A stretch of 64,000 bases of DNA from Bacteroidota bacterium (GTDB lineage Bacteria; Bacteroidota; Bacteroidia; NS11-12g; UBA9320). Numbering within the stretch: the stretch's first letter is position 1; each line of letters begins with the position of its first letter. The notes beneath the pieces are model-generated. The model did no database searches. It saw only the letters and a program-made list of their open reading frames with translations, and had not been told where the DNA came from. The stretch is from positions 169,737 to 233,736 of the forward strand of contig NVWV01000002.1 of NCBI GenBank assembly GCA_002746305.1. The letters run 5' to 3'. Positions 33,583 to 43,063 of this stretch are shown piece by piece. Both the position numbers and the translations under genes were made by a program.

Positions 33583-35215
33583 CAAACAGATTTTAGTCGC
33601 AATACTACTGGTATTCACTGTTGTTAGCTCCTATGCACTTCCTCACAACTCTGTGAAACCGAGTGAAATAAGCATAATAACACATGATTTAGCAGTGCCA
33701 GAGTATATCGAGCTTCGCAAGAGTTATGAGATAGAAAGTCCGTTTGGTATGCACATCACCTACAAGCAATTCATACATAATAAAGAAGTGCTTTTTGCTG
33801 GTGTTCGAATTCATTGGAAAAAAAATGGCACTTACTCCATTCAAGACTTCCTTATTCGAGAAAACATAGAAAATGTAAGTGATGAGTCTACTATGCTACT
33901 GTCTACAGAATCTGGGCTAAGAGAAGTTAGAATGGCTAACAATCCTGACTTGGTTTATCCTACAACTCAGTTCATTGATTTAGACGGCACTATGCTACTT
34001 GAGATTGATGACTACAAGCATGCTAAAAAAGACACGACCCTTCATTCTCAAGTCTTTTGGTTAAATCCCATAAATACTGCAAATACTTCTTATGGCGGCA
34101 ACTATACTGATAATTTGGATCAAACCAATCCGTCATTGGACTCACAACTTCGCTGGGTATCCAACACGGTACAGTTTGAAAATGACACGTTTTTCTTTGA
34201 GTCTGAATTTTTGTCTTTCACAGACATTAGTGCTCCTGTTGATGGACACTTTTTCTCCATCAATGATAGTGTACAAGCCAATAGGGATAACGATTGGTTT
34301 GAATATCTGAATGTATACTACCATATCAATGTTATGGGACAATATGCAAATGATTTGGGCTACGACGCCTTAACGCAGCATCTGGAAGTGGATGTACACG
34401 CTTTTGGTACTGCTGATAATAGTGCGTACTCTCCTGATGATCATACGCTTCAATTTGGAATTGGCGGCGTGGATGATGGAGAAGATGGAGAAGTAGTTAT
34501 CCATGAGTTCACTCACTCATTGAGCGAAGTCGCCTCACCGGACAACACAGTGGGTAACGAACGAGCAGCTATGGAAGAAGGCAGTTGTGACTATTTTGCG
34601 AAGGCATATAGTCGTAGTTTAAATGATAATACACCCAACAAAATTTTCAGTTGGGATGGTCATAATCAGTTTTGGGATGGTTTTGTTATAAATCAAAAAA
34701 GAGACTACCCTATCGATTTGAAAGGAAGTAAAGACGGAGACAGAGATATGTGGGCTACAGCTTTAATGTGTGCTCATGACTTTATTGGTCGTAATGCCAT
34801 GGATAGTATACTTCTTGAGCATTTCTACTACCAGAAGGCTAATTCCACAATGGCAGAAATGGCTCAGATTATATTGACCATTGATTCTGGCGATTTTGGA
34901 AATAGATACCATTCTCAATTAAAACAATGTTTTGTAGATGCTGGCTTTATCGCTCGTGGTGCAAGTGTTTCTAACCCCATTCAGAAGGGATTCAAAGTAC
35001 TAAATCAAAATGGATTTATAGTAGGAGACGGAAACCTTACCATTGAAATCAATACTCCTGCGAGTTATAAAATCTACAATACAGCTGGTCAACTCATTCA
35101 GTCAGGTAATCCAACATCTAAATTGACTCTGTCACCATCTGATTTTTCCAAAGGCCTGTACGTTGTTTACTTCACCATTAATGGAAAGTCCGTCAGTCAA
35201 AAGATTCTAAGATAA
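33572..35215 (+). CDS. Secreted zinc metalloprotease with T9SS sorting domain
   Basis: About 547 residues from ATG 33572. Signal peptide (LVAILLVFTVVSSYA), a middle metalloprotease with zinc motif VIHEFTHSLSE (HEFTH) and a downstream Glu region RAAMEEGSCDYFAKA, which looks like a gluzincin of the M36/M4 type. The last about 75 residues form a T9SS type A sorting domain (YNTAGQLIQSG...FSKGLYVVYF). It should be exported through the type IX system and attached or released at the surface. Confidence 0.85.
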   Translation: MNNSKQILVAILLVFTVVSSYALPHNSVKPSEISIITHDLAVPEYIELRKSYEIESPFGMHITYKQFIHNKEVLFAGVRIHWKKNGTYSIQDFLIRENIENVSDESTMLLSTESGLREVRMANNPDLVYPTTQFIDLDGTMLLEIDDYKHAKKDTTLHSQVFWLNPINTANTSYGGNYTDNLDQTNPSLDSQLRWVSNTVQFENDTFFFESEFLSFTDISAPVDGHFFSINDSVQANRDNDWFEYLNVYYHINVMGQYANDLGYDALTQHLEVDVHAFGTADNSAYSPDDHTLQFGIGGVDDGEDGEVVIHEFTHSLSEVASPDNTVGNERAAMEEGSCDYFAKAYSRSLNDNTPNKIFSWDGHNQFWDGFVINQKRDYPIDLKGSKDGDRDMWATALMCAHDFIGRNAMDSILLEHFYYQKANSTMAEMAQIILTIDSGDFGNRYHSQLKQCFVDAGFIARGASVSNPIQKGFKVLNQNGFIVGDGNLTIEINTPASYKIYNTAGQLIQSGNPTSKLTLSPSDFSKGLYVVYFTINGKSVSQKILR

Positions 35216-35263
35216 TAGCTTGAAAAGAAAAAGACTGTAAACTTGTAGCAGTATTAGATCGAG

Positions 35264-36568
35264 TTGTTGTCCATTCCAATTAAAATATACTGCCCATCAC
35301 CTACTGAAAGACATCGTTACATCTTTGATTTAATTTTCAATCAATTACTTGGGTCTACGTATTTGTATACTGATGACCTCACTACTTGTGACCTTAACTA
35401 TTCCGTAGATTCAGGGAATGGGTTACAAATTATTCCGCACGTCCTACTTGGCCAAGATGATATAAATAAAGATGTAACTGTTGTATTTGAACAAGATGAA
35501 TATCAATGGTTTACATTCAGAACTTCCAATACCTTAAACTGTCCATTTGATATTTTTGCCAGTGCGTTTTATTTAGTTTCTAGATACGAAGAATACCTTC
35601 CCTTTGACGCTGATGATCATAGTCGTTTTCCTGCTCATTTTTCTTGCTTGGCATCTAAAAATTTGTTTGAAGAACCATTGGTTAACCAATGGGCACTGTA
35701 CATCCGAGACAAACTGCTCCATAACAATCCTAGCTTAGCATTCATTCCTCGCTCGTTTGAATTCCAATCTACAATCGATATTGACCAAGCTTGGAAATTT
35801 AAGAACAAAGGTTTGTTTAGAAGCTTGAGTGGCACAGTTCGTGATCTAGTAAAAGGTAAATGGGAGAATCTTTTAGCACGTTGGCCAATACTTTTGGGGC
35901 TCAAGCCAGATCCCTTTTATAATTTTGATTGGCAACAAGAAGTCCATTCTAAGCTTAACATCAAGGTTCAGTACTTTATTCTATTGGGAAATTATGGGCC
36001 TTTGGATAAGAATACCTCCCATACCAACAAGTATTTCCAGAAACTCATAAAACAACTTTCAAAACTGAAGGATACTAATGTTGGAATACATCCCTCTTAC
36101 CAAAGCAATACTGAAACTCATGTCCTAGAGGAAGAAATTGATAGGCTAGCTATCATTCTTAAAACTAAAGTAACTGCAAGTAGGCAACATTTCCTAATGC
36201 ATAAAATGCCTCAAACATATTCCAAACTAGCAGCTAGAGGAATCAAAGAAGAACATACAATGGGCTATAGTACTCACCTTGGATTTAGAGCAGGTATTGC
36301 AGCACCCTTTTACTGGTTTGACCTACAGGCCAATAAAGCGACAGATATGGAACTAGTGCCTTTCTGTGCAATGGATATAACACCTTTACACTATAGAAAC
36401 GAAAGCCCAGATGAAGCAATGCAGTCATTGGAAAGTCTAATGCAAAAGGTAAAAGATGTTGGAGGCTTATTTGTAAGCCTATGGCACAATGAGAGTTTTA
36501 GCGAAACTGAACGTTGGAAGGGATGGCAGAAAGTATACTCCCACCTCCTAAACCTCGCCAAAAGGTAG
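35264..36568 (+). CDS. Polysaccharide-deacetylase-like protein (DUF7033-type)
   Basis: 434 residues beginning with TTG. The N-terminal 90 residues are a small domain, then SRYEEYLPFDADDHSRFPAH and a deacetylase-like region with STIDIDQAWKFK (D-containing metal motif) and VGIHPSYQSN, YSTHLGFRAG. The pattern matches Bacteroidota polysaccharide deacetylase family proteins that trim surface sugars. Metal residues are only partly identifiable by eye. Confidence 0.7.
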   Translation: MLSIPIKIYCPSPTERHRYIFDLIFNQLLGSTYLYTDDLTTCDLNYSVDSGNGLQIIPHVLLGQDDINKDVTVVFEQDEYQWFTFRTSNTLNCPFDIFASAFYLVSRYEEYLPFDADDHSRFPAHFSCLASKNLFEEPLVNQWALYIRDKLLHNNPSLAFIPRSFEFQSTIDIDQAWKFKNKGLFRSLSGTVRDLVKGKWENLLARWPILLGLKPDPFYNFDWQQEVHSKLNIKVQYFILLGNYGPLDKNTSHTNKYFQKLIKQLSKLKDTNVGIHPSYQSNTETHVLEEEIDRLAIILKTKVTASRQHFLMHKMPQTYSKLAARGIKEEHTMGYSTHLGFRAGIAAPFYWFDLQANKATDMELVPFCAMDITPLHYRNESPDEAMQSLESLMQKVKDVGGLFVSLWHNESFSETERWKGWQKVYSHLLNLAKR

Positions 36569-36576
36569 AAACGGTT

Positions 36577-37251
36577 TTATTGTTTTTGAATAACCTTAGA
36601 GTAATTTGATATGCCTTCGGTTCTTAAAATGTAAACACCTTTAGTCAATTTACTTAAGTCTAGCTTATCTCCAGAATTGATGTTTTTACTTATTTGAATA
36701 TTCCCAAGAATGTCATACACTTTTATCACTTGACTCTTACCATTTATAAAATCAACCGTAATAATGTCCTTGGCAGGATTTGGGTACGTTTTAAATGTCC
36801 TGGCATTAGCAAAATCTACTGAGCTTAATGTTGCTATCTCCAAGGTAGCACTGTCCTTTATTCCACCATCTTTAACAGACCTTACAGCCACTGTAACTTG
36901 ACCATATCCGGCTCTTTCAAAAATGGAAAAACCAATCTTAAAGATCTCATTTTCACCATTTCTAAGATGAAAACCATAGTCATTACCTACGCCAGGATCT
37001 GCTATACACTCGTCACCACTACAAACAGTCAACTCCCAAGAAGAGGTTTTATCCAATGACGTCACTGTCCATACAAAAACAGAATCAGACTTATCTGTAC
37101 TATTATTTGCTAGGTTTACAGTCCAATTGTAGTCAAATTCAGAAGAATCTACACTATTATTAACTTGTGATGTATAATCAAAAGAAATTTGAGCTTTTGA
37201 CGTATGCATACAAAATGCAATTAAAACTAAGAGAGTAAATTTAAGTTTCAT
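36577..37251 (-). CDS. Exported protein with T9SS type A sorting domain
   Basis: 224 residues. Signal peptide (LLVLIAFCMHTSKAQ), a beta-rich middle of about 120 residues with two Cys (VCSGDECIAD) and a C-terminal type A sorting domain (RTFKTYPNPAKDIITVDF ... LTKGVYILRT). A surface or secreted protein exported by T9SS. Its middle domain is not recognised. Confidence 0.8.
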   Translation of the reverse strand: MKLKFTLLVLIAFCMHTSKAQISFDYTSQVNNSVDSSEFDYNWTVNLANNSTDKSDSVFVWTVTSLDKTSSWELTVCSGDECIADPGVGNDYGFHLRNGENEIFKIGFSIFERAGYGQVTVAVRSVKDGGIKDSATLEIATLSSVDFANARTFKTYPNPAKDIITVDFINGKSQVIKVYDILGNIQISKNINSGDKLDLSKLTKGVYILRTEGISNYSKVIQKQ

Positions 37252-37424
37252 ATAGGAATTCTTTTACAATACAAACATACACTATAAAAAACACATAATA
37301 CAGTGTGGTATGTTAGGGATAATTATTATCCATTAAGGCAAACAAAAGAATCCCAAGCCTATAAGGCTGTACGTTCTTCATGAAGGTAAAACCCCCAAGT
37401 AGTTTGAAATTGATACCTAGAATT

Positions 37425-38291
37425 TTATATGAGTTTGTAATTTTTGTACTCCCCGATTCTCCATCCAGTCAACTTCTCCACTAGATATAAGAATCTAAGC
37501 TTTGGGCCAAATGACTTAACACTTGGATCTTTATCAAAACTCCAGTTTATTTCAGAAATACGTGAATGCATTACTTTGGGATGAGTACCCTCAAATGGTC
37601 TAATTGAGTCTATTTCTGAATAGTCAAAGTCTTCTTCACTATTAAATTTCTTTGCAATATAATCGTCGTCATGCCACAGTTTATTTGCCTCAACAAGCTT
37701 TGCCATTTGGTACTTTGGATGACGAACCCAGCCATAGTGATACATCTCCGCACCAGTTGCTTTAACGTTTAATTTGCGGTTATTCTTTCTAAATCCCTGA
37801 GCATCCCTGTAGCTCCTTATCTCCTTATCATTCTTAATAACTCTAATTTCCTTTCGGTACCAAGTCCTAGAATCACCCAAATAATCATAGCTACCATAGA
37901 AATGAGAATAGTTAAATAGAAGACCATCTACTCTGTCGTCATTTGCATACTTATCCATGGCTGCTAAAATCTCGCCATGGTGTTTCTCATGAATGCATTC
38001 GTCACCTTGAATATACACGCACCAATCGGCATCTTTATCAACTGCGTCAAAAGCTTTATTGGTTTCACTTGCAAGAACCTTCCCTCCTTCTCTAAGGCTA
38101 TCATCCCACACCGTATCAATAATTCTAATTTTAGGCCCCAGTGAGAGAATAAGATCCCTTGTCGTATCTTCACTTAATCCTACTGCCACTACCATTTCAT
38201 CCACCAAAGGAAGAACTGAAAGAATAGCCTCTTTGACGGGGTAATCGAGCTTTACAGCGTTACGTATGAAGGTAAATCCACTTACAAACAC
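37425..38291 (-). CDS. Family 2-like glycosyltransferase
   Basis: 288 residues. Opening SGFTFIRNAVKLDYPVKEAI and VDEMVVAVGLSEDTT form a GT-A Rossmann-like start; DADWCVYIQGDECIHE carries a D-x-D-like metal site. A type met in lipopolysaccharide or glycan assembly. Donor and acceptor are unknown. It lies 7 bp from the exported gene at 38299, with which it may be co-transcribed. Confidence 0.75.
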   Translation of the reverse strand: MFVSGFTFIRNAVKLDYPVKEAILSVLPLVDEMVVAVGLSEDTTRDLILSLGPKIRIIDTVWDDSLREGGKVLASETNKAFDAVDKDADWCVYIQGDECIHEKHHGEILAAMDKYANDDRVDGLLFNYSHFYGSYDYLGDSRTWYRKEIRVIKNDKEIRSYRDAQGFRKNNRKLNVKATGAEMYHYGWVRHPKYQMAKLVEANKLWHDDDYIAKKFNSEEDFDYSEIDSIRPFEGTHPKVMHSRISEINWSFDKDPSVKSFGPKLRFLYLVEKLTGWRIGEYKNYKLI

Positions 38292-38298
38292 AAGCTAC

Positions 38299-38607
38299 TT
38301 ACTTAAACTTAATCACATCTGCATAATTCTGACTTCCAGTCGTGCTTAATCTCAAAATAACAGCATCTGCATAAGGGTAGTTTTTCTTAGCTCTATCTAA
38401 GAGTTTTTCGCGTAAGTCAACATAACCCAGACCTGTAATTCCTACCAACGCCTTAACTGTTCCTAGATTGGTGTATTCAGCCACTGGTTTACTATCTACA
38501 AACACATACAAACCATTTTTCTGGTTTACTTTAGCGAGGTTTTTCTCTTCTGTACTAGTGAATGCTAGTACGGATATTAGTCCTACGATTAAAAGTACAT
38601 TTTTCAT
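38299..38607 (-). CDS. Exported protein, paralogue of the gene at 17270
   Basis: About 102 residues from ATG 38607 with a signal peptide (LLIVGLISVLAFTST). Mature part similar to the 17270 product (VDSKPVAEYTNLGTVKALVG, ADAVILRLSTTGSQNYADVI). Function unknown. A longer start 13 codons upstream is less likely because it precedes the signal peptide. Confidence 0.7.
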   Translation of the reverse strand: MKNVLLIVGLISVLAFTSTEEKNLAKVNQKNGLYVFVDSKPVAEYTNLGTVKALVGITGLGYVDLREKLLDRAKKNYPYADAVILRLSTTGSQNYADVIKFK

Positions 38608-38702
38608 AATGTTTACTCGTTTTATTAATGCTCCAATTTTAATCAAAAATTAGAACTAAAATAGGCAATGCTTAGCATAATTTTTACCATAATTTCGCAG
38701 TC

Positions 38703-38972
38703 ATGATTAAAACGTTCAGAATAGTAAGTTACCTAGAGGGTATATCCTATCTATTGCTTCTTGGTGTTGGTGTTCCTCTAAAATATATTGCAGGGAATGA
38801 CGCACTAGTGAAAGCAGTTGGAATGCCGCACGGTATGCTATTTTTAGTATATATAATACTAGCTGTTGTTGTAAGACAAATGAAACATTGGGATTTTAAA
38901 ACATTCTTCATTGTGCTAATAGCTTCTGTCATTCCTTTTGGAACTTTCTATATTGACAAAAAGTATTTGTAA
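38703..38972 (+). CDS. DUF3817-family membrane protein
   Basis: 89 residues with three membrane spans and the DUF3817 pattern: FRIVSYLEGISYLLLL, GMPHGMLFLVYIILA, and FGTFYIDKKYL near the end. Role of the family is not established. Standalone gene. Confidence 0.85.
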   Translation: MIKTFRIVSYLEGISYLLLLGVGVPLKYIAGNDALVKAVGMPHGMLFLVYIILAVVVRQMKHWDFKTFFIVLIASVIPFGTFYIDKKYL

Positions 38973-39038
38973 AAAAATCTGTCAATTTAAAATTTAGAGT
39001 AAATTATACTCTGAATAATAGATAAAATTTTAATCAAT

Positions 39039-39407
39039 ATGAACACACAAGAAATTGCAAACAAACTTGTTTTTTATTGCCGTCAAGGTGATTTCAGTAG
39101 CTGCTATGCTGAGCTATACAGTCCAGATTGCGTAAGTCAGGAACCTAAAGGAGCCCAATGGGAAACTGCAAATGGAATGGAAGAGATGGCAAAAAAAGGC
39201 GAAAAATGGAATAGCATGGTTGCAGAAATGCATGGTGCAGAGGTTGGAGACCCTATTGTTGCAGGGAACCACTTTAGCTGTCGCATGTGGAATGATATGA
39301 CGTTTACAGATGGTAATAGAGTTCAAATGGATGAACTCTGTGTCTATGAAGTTCAAGATGGTAAAATTGTTAGAGAGGAGTTCTTTTACAACGTTCCAAG
39401 TCAGTAG
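39039..39407 (+). CDS. SnoaL-like NTF2-fold protein
   Basis: 122 residues: ANKLVFYCRQGDFSSCYAEL, YSPDCVSQEP and MDELCVYEVQDGKIVREEFF match the SnoaL-like pattern of small Bacteroidota proteins. No signal peptide. Followed by a terminator, so monocistronic. Role unknown. Confidence 0.75.
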   Translation: MNTQEIANKLVFYCRQGDFSSCYAELYSPDCVSQEPKGAQWETANGMEEMAKKGEKWNSMVAEMHGAEVGDPIVAGNHFSCRMWNDMTFTDGNRVQMDELCVYEVQDGKIVREEFFYNVPSQ

Positions 39408-39433
39408 ATCATAGTACATAAAACACTTTTTAC

Positions 39434-39462
39434 AAGCCCGTTAACATCCAGTTAGCGGGCTT
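39434..39462 (+). terminator. Rho-independent terminator
   Basis: AAGCCCG-T-TAAC paired with GTTA-G-CGGGCTT, then TGTTTATTT; ends the SnoaL-like gene. Confidence 0.8.
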
Positions 39463-39488
39463 GTTTATTTGCATTACTTTTGACTCGA

Positions 39489-40103
39489 ATGTCTATACTT
39501 AAAGGACTTATGATAGGAATGGCTACTGCAGTCATTTTAGGCCCCGTTTTCTTTACCCTCTTACGCAATTCTTTGCAGAAAGGAGTTTCTGCTGGATTGC
39601 TAACTGCATTTGGTATTGTAATAAGTGATGTAGCAGTAGCTGCAATTTGTTATTTTTTCGCTGGAAGTTTTCTAAATGAGTATGTGGACCTACCTATAGT
39701 TAAGTTTGTTGCCGCAGGTATTCTTATTTCGTTTGGGTTCACATTCATACGGAAACCAATTAATGATTTAAACGAAAAGAACAAGGCATACTCAAAATCT
39801 GGTTTCACCTCTTTTATTCAGGGCTTTCTGGTGAATTTTGTAAACCCTGCCGTGTTTTTACTTTGGATTGCATTTATTACCTTGGCTCAGTCCCAGTACA
39901 CTGATAAAATAGATGTATTACTCTATCTCCTTGGGATTTTACTCGGTGTTTTCTTAACAGATGCATTAAAGGCCGTGGGTGCCGCATTTTTTGCTCCGTA
40001 TCTAAAATCAACTTGGTTAAAAATGGTGTTCAAAATTCTTGGATTTGTCTTATTTGGAATAGCTGCATACTTTGTATACCAAGGAATATCTCAGTTCTTC
40101 TGA
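39489..40103 (+). CDS. LysE-family amino-acid exporter
   Basis: About 204 residues from ATG 39489 (TTG 39480 is possible) with six membrane spans and the LysE/RhtB start GLMIGMATAVILGPVFFTLL and FVNPAVFLLWIAFITL. Likely an amino-acid or small-molecule exporter in the inner membrane. Substrate unknown. Confidence 0.85.
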   Translation: MSILKGLMIGMATAVILGPVFFTLLRNSLQKGVSAGLLTAFGIVISDVAVAAICYFFAGSFLNEYVDLPIVKFVAAGILISFGFTFIRKPINDLNEKNKAYSKSGFTSFIQGFLVNFVNPAVFLLWIAFITLAQSQYTDKIDVLLYLLGILLGVFLTDALKAVGAAFFAPYLKSTWLKMVFKILGFVLFGIAAYFVYQGISQFF

Positions 40104-40134
40104 ACAGTACAATGGGGTTAGACCCGTTTATATT

Positions 40135-41274
40135 CTACTTACCCCAAATCCTATTCCATAGTGTTTTCAAGAGTTCTCCCATATCTTCCGTAGGAGGTTC
40201 TTCCTCTTCTGCCACCCAATTACCATCCTCATTTATGAGTTGATATCCAAAACCATATTCTGGCACACCTTCTTTGGTGTACATTGGGCCAAAACGAGCA
40301 TCGTTGTATGTTCTTATGCCTGCGGAGTCTTCATTTATAACATACCAATCCTTGGATAGGAAATTTAGCCGCTTTATTACATTATCATTCATGATATCAG
40401 CTACAGCCCGGTGATTATGATCTATTCTGAAGAACTCAACGTTCTTATCCGAATCAAAAATAGAGTATAAGCCTGTATAGTAAACTGAATCAGAATCAGC
40501 AGTTGCACTCCACAGAAAAGTATTTGCAGGTGTAGGAACAGTTGTGAGCCTACTGTATGCTATTCCTTTATCTTGAAGATTTTTTTCGAAGATGTCATAG
40601 GTATACCATTTTACTCCCAATGACCAGACCATGTACATACTACTTACTATAATTCCAGTCCAGTTTAGCCACATACGGGTTTTAGATTGCCTGTTAAAGA
40701 ACATAGCGAGAATCACAAATAATAAGAAAGGAACCGTATAAAGTGGGTCTATCACAAATATGTTATTCCAAGCCAGCTTATAGGGTAGCGGCCAAAGCAA
40801 CTCAGTACCCCAAGTAGTGTGGCAATCTAGCAATGGATGGGTAACTAAACTCCAAAACATCAATTTTCTCCAATCCATTACGGATGCTGTTCTTTTACCA
40901 TAGTCATTTCTAAAAACAAAGAACAGAATAATCAACAACACCGATGCTAATACAACTCGAGTTGTAGCATCAGAAATAGTTATAAATGGAAATGCTAGAA
41001 TAATAGTGATTAATGACGCAAGGGTCCATTTTTCAGTTTTCAGGACTAACCAAGCCAATAAAGGAGCAAAAACGACGCTAAATAAAATGGAGTGTAAAAA
41101 TCCTCTATGTAACTCATTGGCTCTTAGGGAATCAAATATTAAGGACTGATAAACATCCAAATCTGGTATGGTTCCAGCAATAGCCCCCCATAGCATAGCC
41201 TTGTTTCCAATCTTTTTGCCAAGAACTACTTCTCCTACTGCTGCACCCAGTACAATTTGGGTTAGTGAATCCAT
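40135..41274 (-). CDS. YdjM-like inner-membrane protein (metal-dependent hydrolase family)
   Basis: 379 residues. Opening MDSLTQIVLGAAVGEVVLGK and AGTIPDLDVYQSL, with HRGFLHSI and HPLLDCHTTWG, are the conserved His/Asp sites of the YdjM/DUF457 group; several membrane spans follow, and about 150 C-terminal residues are soluble. It is often annotated as a LexA-regulated hydrolase, but activity is not shown. It abuts the gene encoded before it on the same strand. Confidence 0.8.
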   Translation of the reverse strand: MDSLTQIVLGAAVGEVVLGKKIGNKAMLWGAIAGTIPDLDVYQSLIFDSLRANELHRGFLHSILFSVVFAPLLAWLVLKTEKWTLASLITIILAFPFITISDATTRVVLASVLLIILFFVFRNDYGKRTASVMDWRKLMFWSLVTHPLLDCHTTWGTELLWPLPYKLAWNNIFVIDPLYTVPFLLFVILAMFFNRQSKTRMWLNWTGIIVSSMYMVWSLGVKWYTYDIFEKNLQDKGIAYSRLTTVPTPANTFLWSATADSDSVYYTGLYSIFDSDKNVEFFRIDHNHRAVADIMNDNVIKRLNFLSKDWYVINEDSAGIRTYNDARFGPMYTKEGVPEYGFGYQLINEDGNWVAEEEEPPTEDMGELLKTLWNRIWGK

Positions 41275-42477
41275 CTATTCAGAGTAGTATTCCACCTTAA
41301 AAGGTTTTCTAAGATTGAAATCGCTAGGCTTTAGTTTTGAAACAAACGGTTTAAGCAGAGCATTGGTAACTTTATTTCTATGTTTGGCATAGAATTTCAT
41401 ATTTATAGGCAACGCCCCTATCCCACTCTTTATCTCCTCTGCAGTACGACCAATTTTTACGTATTTGGCTCCAATTGACAGAGCATGCTTTACAAAATCA
41501 TATAACATACGTTGATATACTGCATATTCCTGATTATAGTCATAATCAAGACCAATAAAGTTCCCATCTAAAACATCATCAAATGCTGTTGCAGTACTAA
41601 AACCAATTAGTTCAGACTTCAAATAATAGCCCTTGAACAAGAAGTCTTCACCTAACGCTCTTTTAACATTTAAAAGTGTTTGAGCATTTAGCCTACCAAA
41701 ACTAAAATTCGCTCGGTCTACAATTGTGCTATACAAAGCGTCAATTTGTTCTAGCCGAGCTTCTATTGTGGGAACATCAAAGTCTACTATTTCTAAAGCT
41801 TCTGATTTTTTTAGAACCTGTTTTGCTTTGGTTCTAAACTTTGAGTTCATTGCTTTTAGATAGTCCTCAAACGTATTCCAACTATCATGCAATGTCAGAA
41901 CCATATTCACATCAATATCTATTTCAGAACATCCCTTTTCTTTCAGAAATGAAATAGAGTCAAACGACTCTGGCCAAAACTCTTTAATAAGTGTAACGGC
42001 TATTTTCTTACCTCTTTTCTTTTCTATTTGATGGATTTCGTCTATTGCCGACGAAACCACCTCAAGGGCTTGTTTAGAGAAAATATCTGGATTAAATAAG
42101 AATCCGTTTTCTCCACTAGCAAATGCATTACCACAAATCAATATTCGCATATCAATGCTATTGATTAGACTTTTAGGAAGCATTCCACCCATTCGCTGAA
42201 CTAAAGCCTTCGTATTAATTTCATTGGACGTTATACTTATTATCTGACAATAGGTGACTCCAATTGGATTTCTCAACGTATCATAAAATATAACATACCT
42301 AAAATCATATTGGCCCAAGCCAGATTCTATAGCCTTGAGATAAGGTATAGACAAATAGGTATTCCGGTTATCAACGATAGTATCCCAATCTTTTTGGTTT
42401 ACATCATTTATGGAGTCGCAAAAAACTGTTTCCAAGTTTTTTACCTCTAATCTTTGTGTATTACAATGAGTAATCAA
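41275..42477 (-). CDS. GNAT/FemAB-like acetyltransferase-family protein
   Basis: 400 residues beginning with TTG. The C-terminal half (FDDVLDGNFIGLDYDYNQEY, VKIGRTAEEIKSGIGALPI) matches the GNAT fold of Bacteroidota FemAB-like proteins. Substrate unknown; peptidoglycan or lipid acylation are possibilities only. It precedes the YdjM-like gene without a gap. Confidence 0.65.
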   Translation of the reverse strand: MITHCNTQRLEVKNLETVFCDSINDVNQKDWDTIVDNRNTYLSIPYLKAIESGLGQYDFRYVIFYDTLRNPIGVTYCQIISITSNEINTKALVQRMGGMLPKSLINSIDMRILICGNAFASGENGFLFNPDIFSKQALEVVSSAIDEIHQIEKKRGKKIAVTLIKEFWPESFDSISFLKEKGCSEIDIDVNMVLTLHDSWNTFEDYLKAMNSKFRTKAKQVLKKSEALEIVDFDVPTIEARLEQIDALYSTIVDRANFSFGRLNAQTLLNVKRALGEDFLFKGYYLKSELIGFSTATAFDDVLDGNFIGLDYDYNQEYAVYQRMLYDFVKHALSIGAKYVKIGRTAEEIKSGIGALPINMKFYAKHRNKVTNALLKPFVSKLKPSDFNLRKPFKVEYYSE

Positions 42478-42481
42478 ATGA

Positions 42482-42964
42482 CTATTTTAAGATATCTTGA
42501 ATATGATTATCTAAAACGTTGAATATCTTCTCTTTGTTTTCTGTTACGTCAAAAATTACTTTTAAATCTTTGCCTACAACAAGAACCTGAGGGAAGTGTT
42601 TCGTAATGCCTGTTGATAGTTGGTCACTGTATTCCTTTGCATTCACTACGTGTTGAAACTTAAATGGAAATCTTACTAAAGATTTATTTACTGTAGCTTC
42701 ATTCTCGTCACTCAATGCAATGAAATTGACTTTATCATTATCACTGTACTTGTCTACTAATGCGTTGAGTTCAGGTATCTCCCGAATACAATCGCCACAC
42801 CAAGTAGCCCAAACACATATAATTGTTGCTTCTCCTTTTATACTCTCAGAAGTAATTGTCTGTCCATCCAAAGTATTAAAACTAAAGTCGGGAATTTGTT
42901 TTCCGTCATTTGAGTTGCATGCAAATAATGTCATCGTTAATAAAGCTAAAAATGTTTTTTTCAT
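42482..42964 (-). CDS. TlpA-like thioredoxin lipoprotein
   Basis: About 160 residues from ATG 42964 with a lipoprotein signal (FLALLTMTLFAC) and a TlpA/redoxin fold. The active site CVWATWCGDCIREIP has the CxxC motif as CGDC. It should reduce or maintain disulfides in the periplasm. Longer upstream starts precede the signal peptide. Next gene downstream is the GNAT-family protein after 5 bp. Confidence 0.85.
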   Translation of the reverse strand: MKKTFLALLTMTLFACNSNDGKQIPDFSFNTLDGQTITSESIKGEATIICVWATWCGDCIREIPELNALVDKYSDNDKVNFIALSDENEATVNKSLVRFPFKFQHVVNAKEYSDQLSTGITKHFPQVLVVGKDLKVIFDVTENKEKIFNVLDNHIQDILK

Positions 42965-43063
42965 TTTCTGGTTCAATGTTATGATTTGTAAAACGAATGA
43001 GATATAAAACTTCGACAAGTTTAACCGGATATCGGTCTCATATATTCTACATTAACCCTGAAC

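Noticed and set aside
35987..35999. AAATTATGGGCC within the deacetylase-like gene, resembling the dif-like right arm
   Set aside because: It lies in a conserved coding frame, has no matching left arm and no cassette border.
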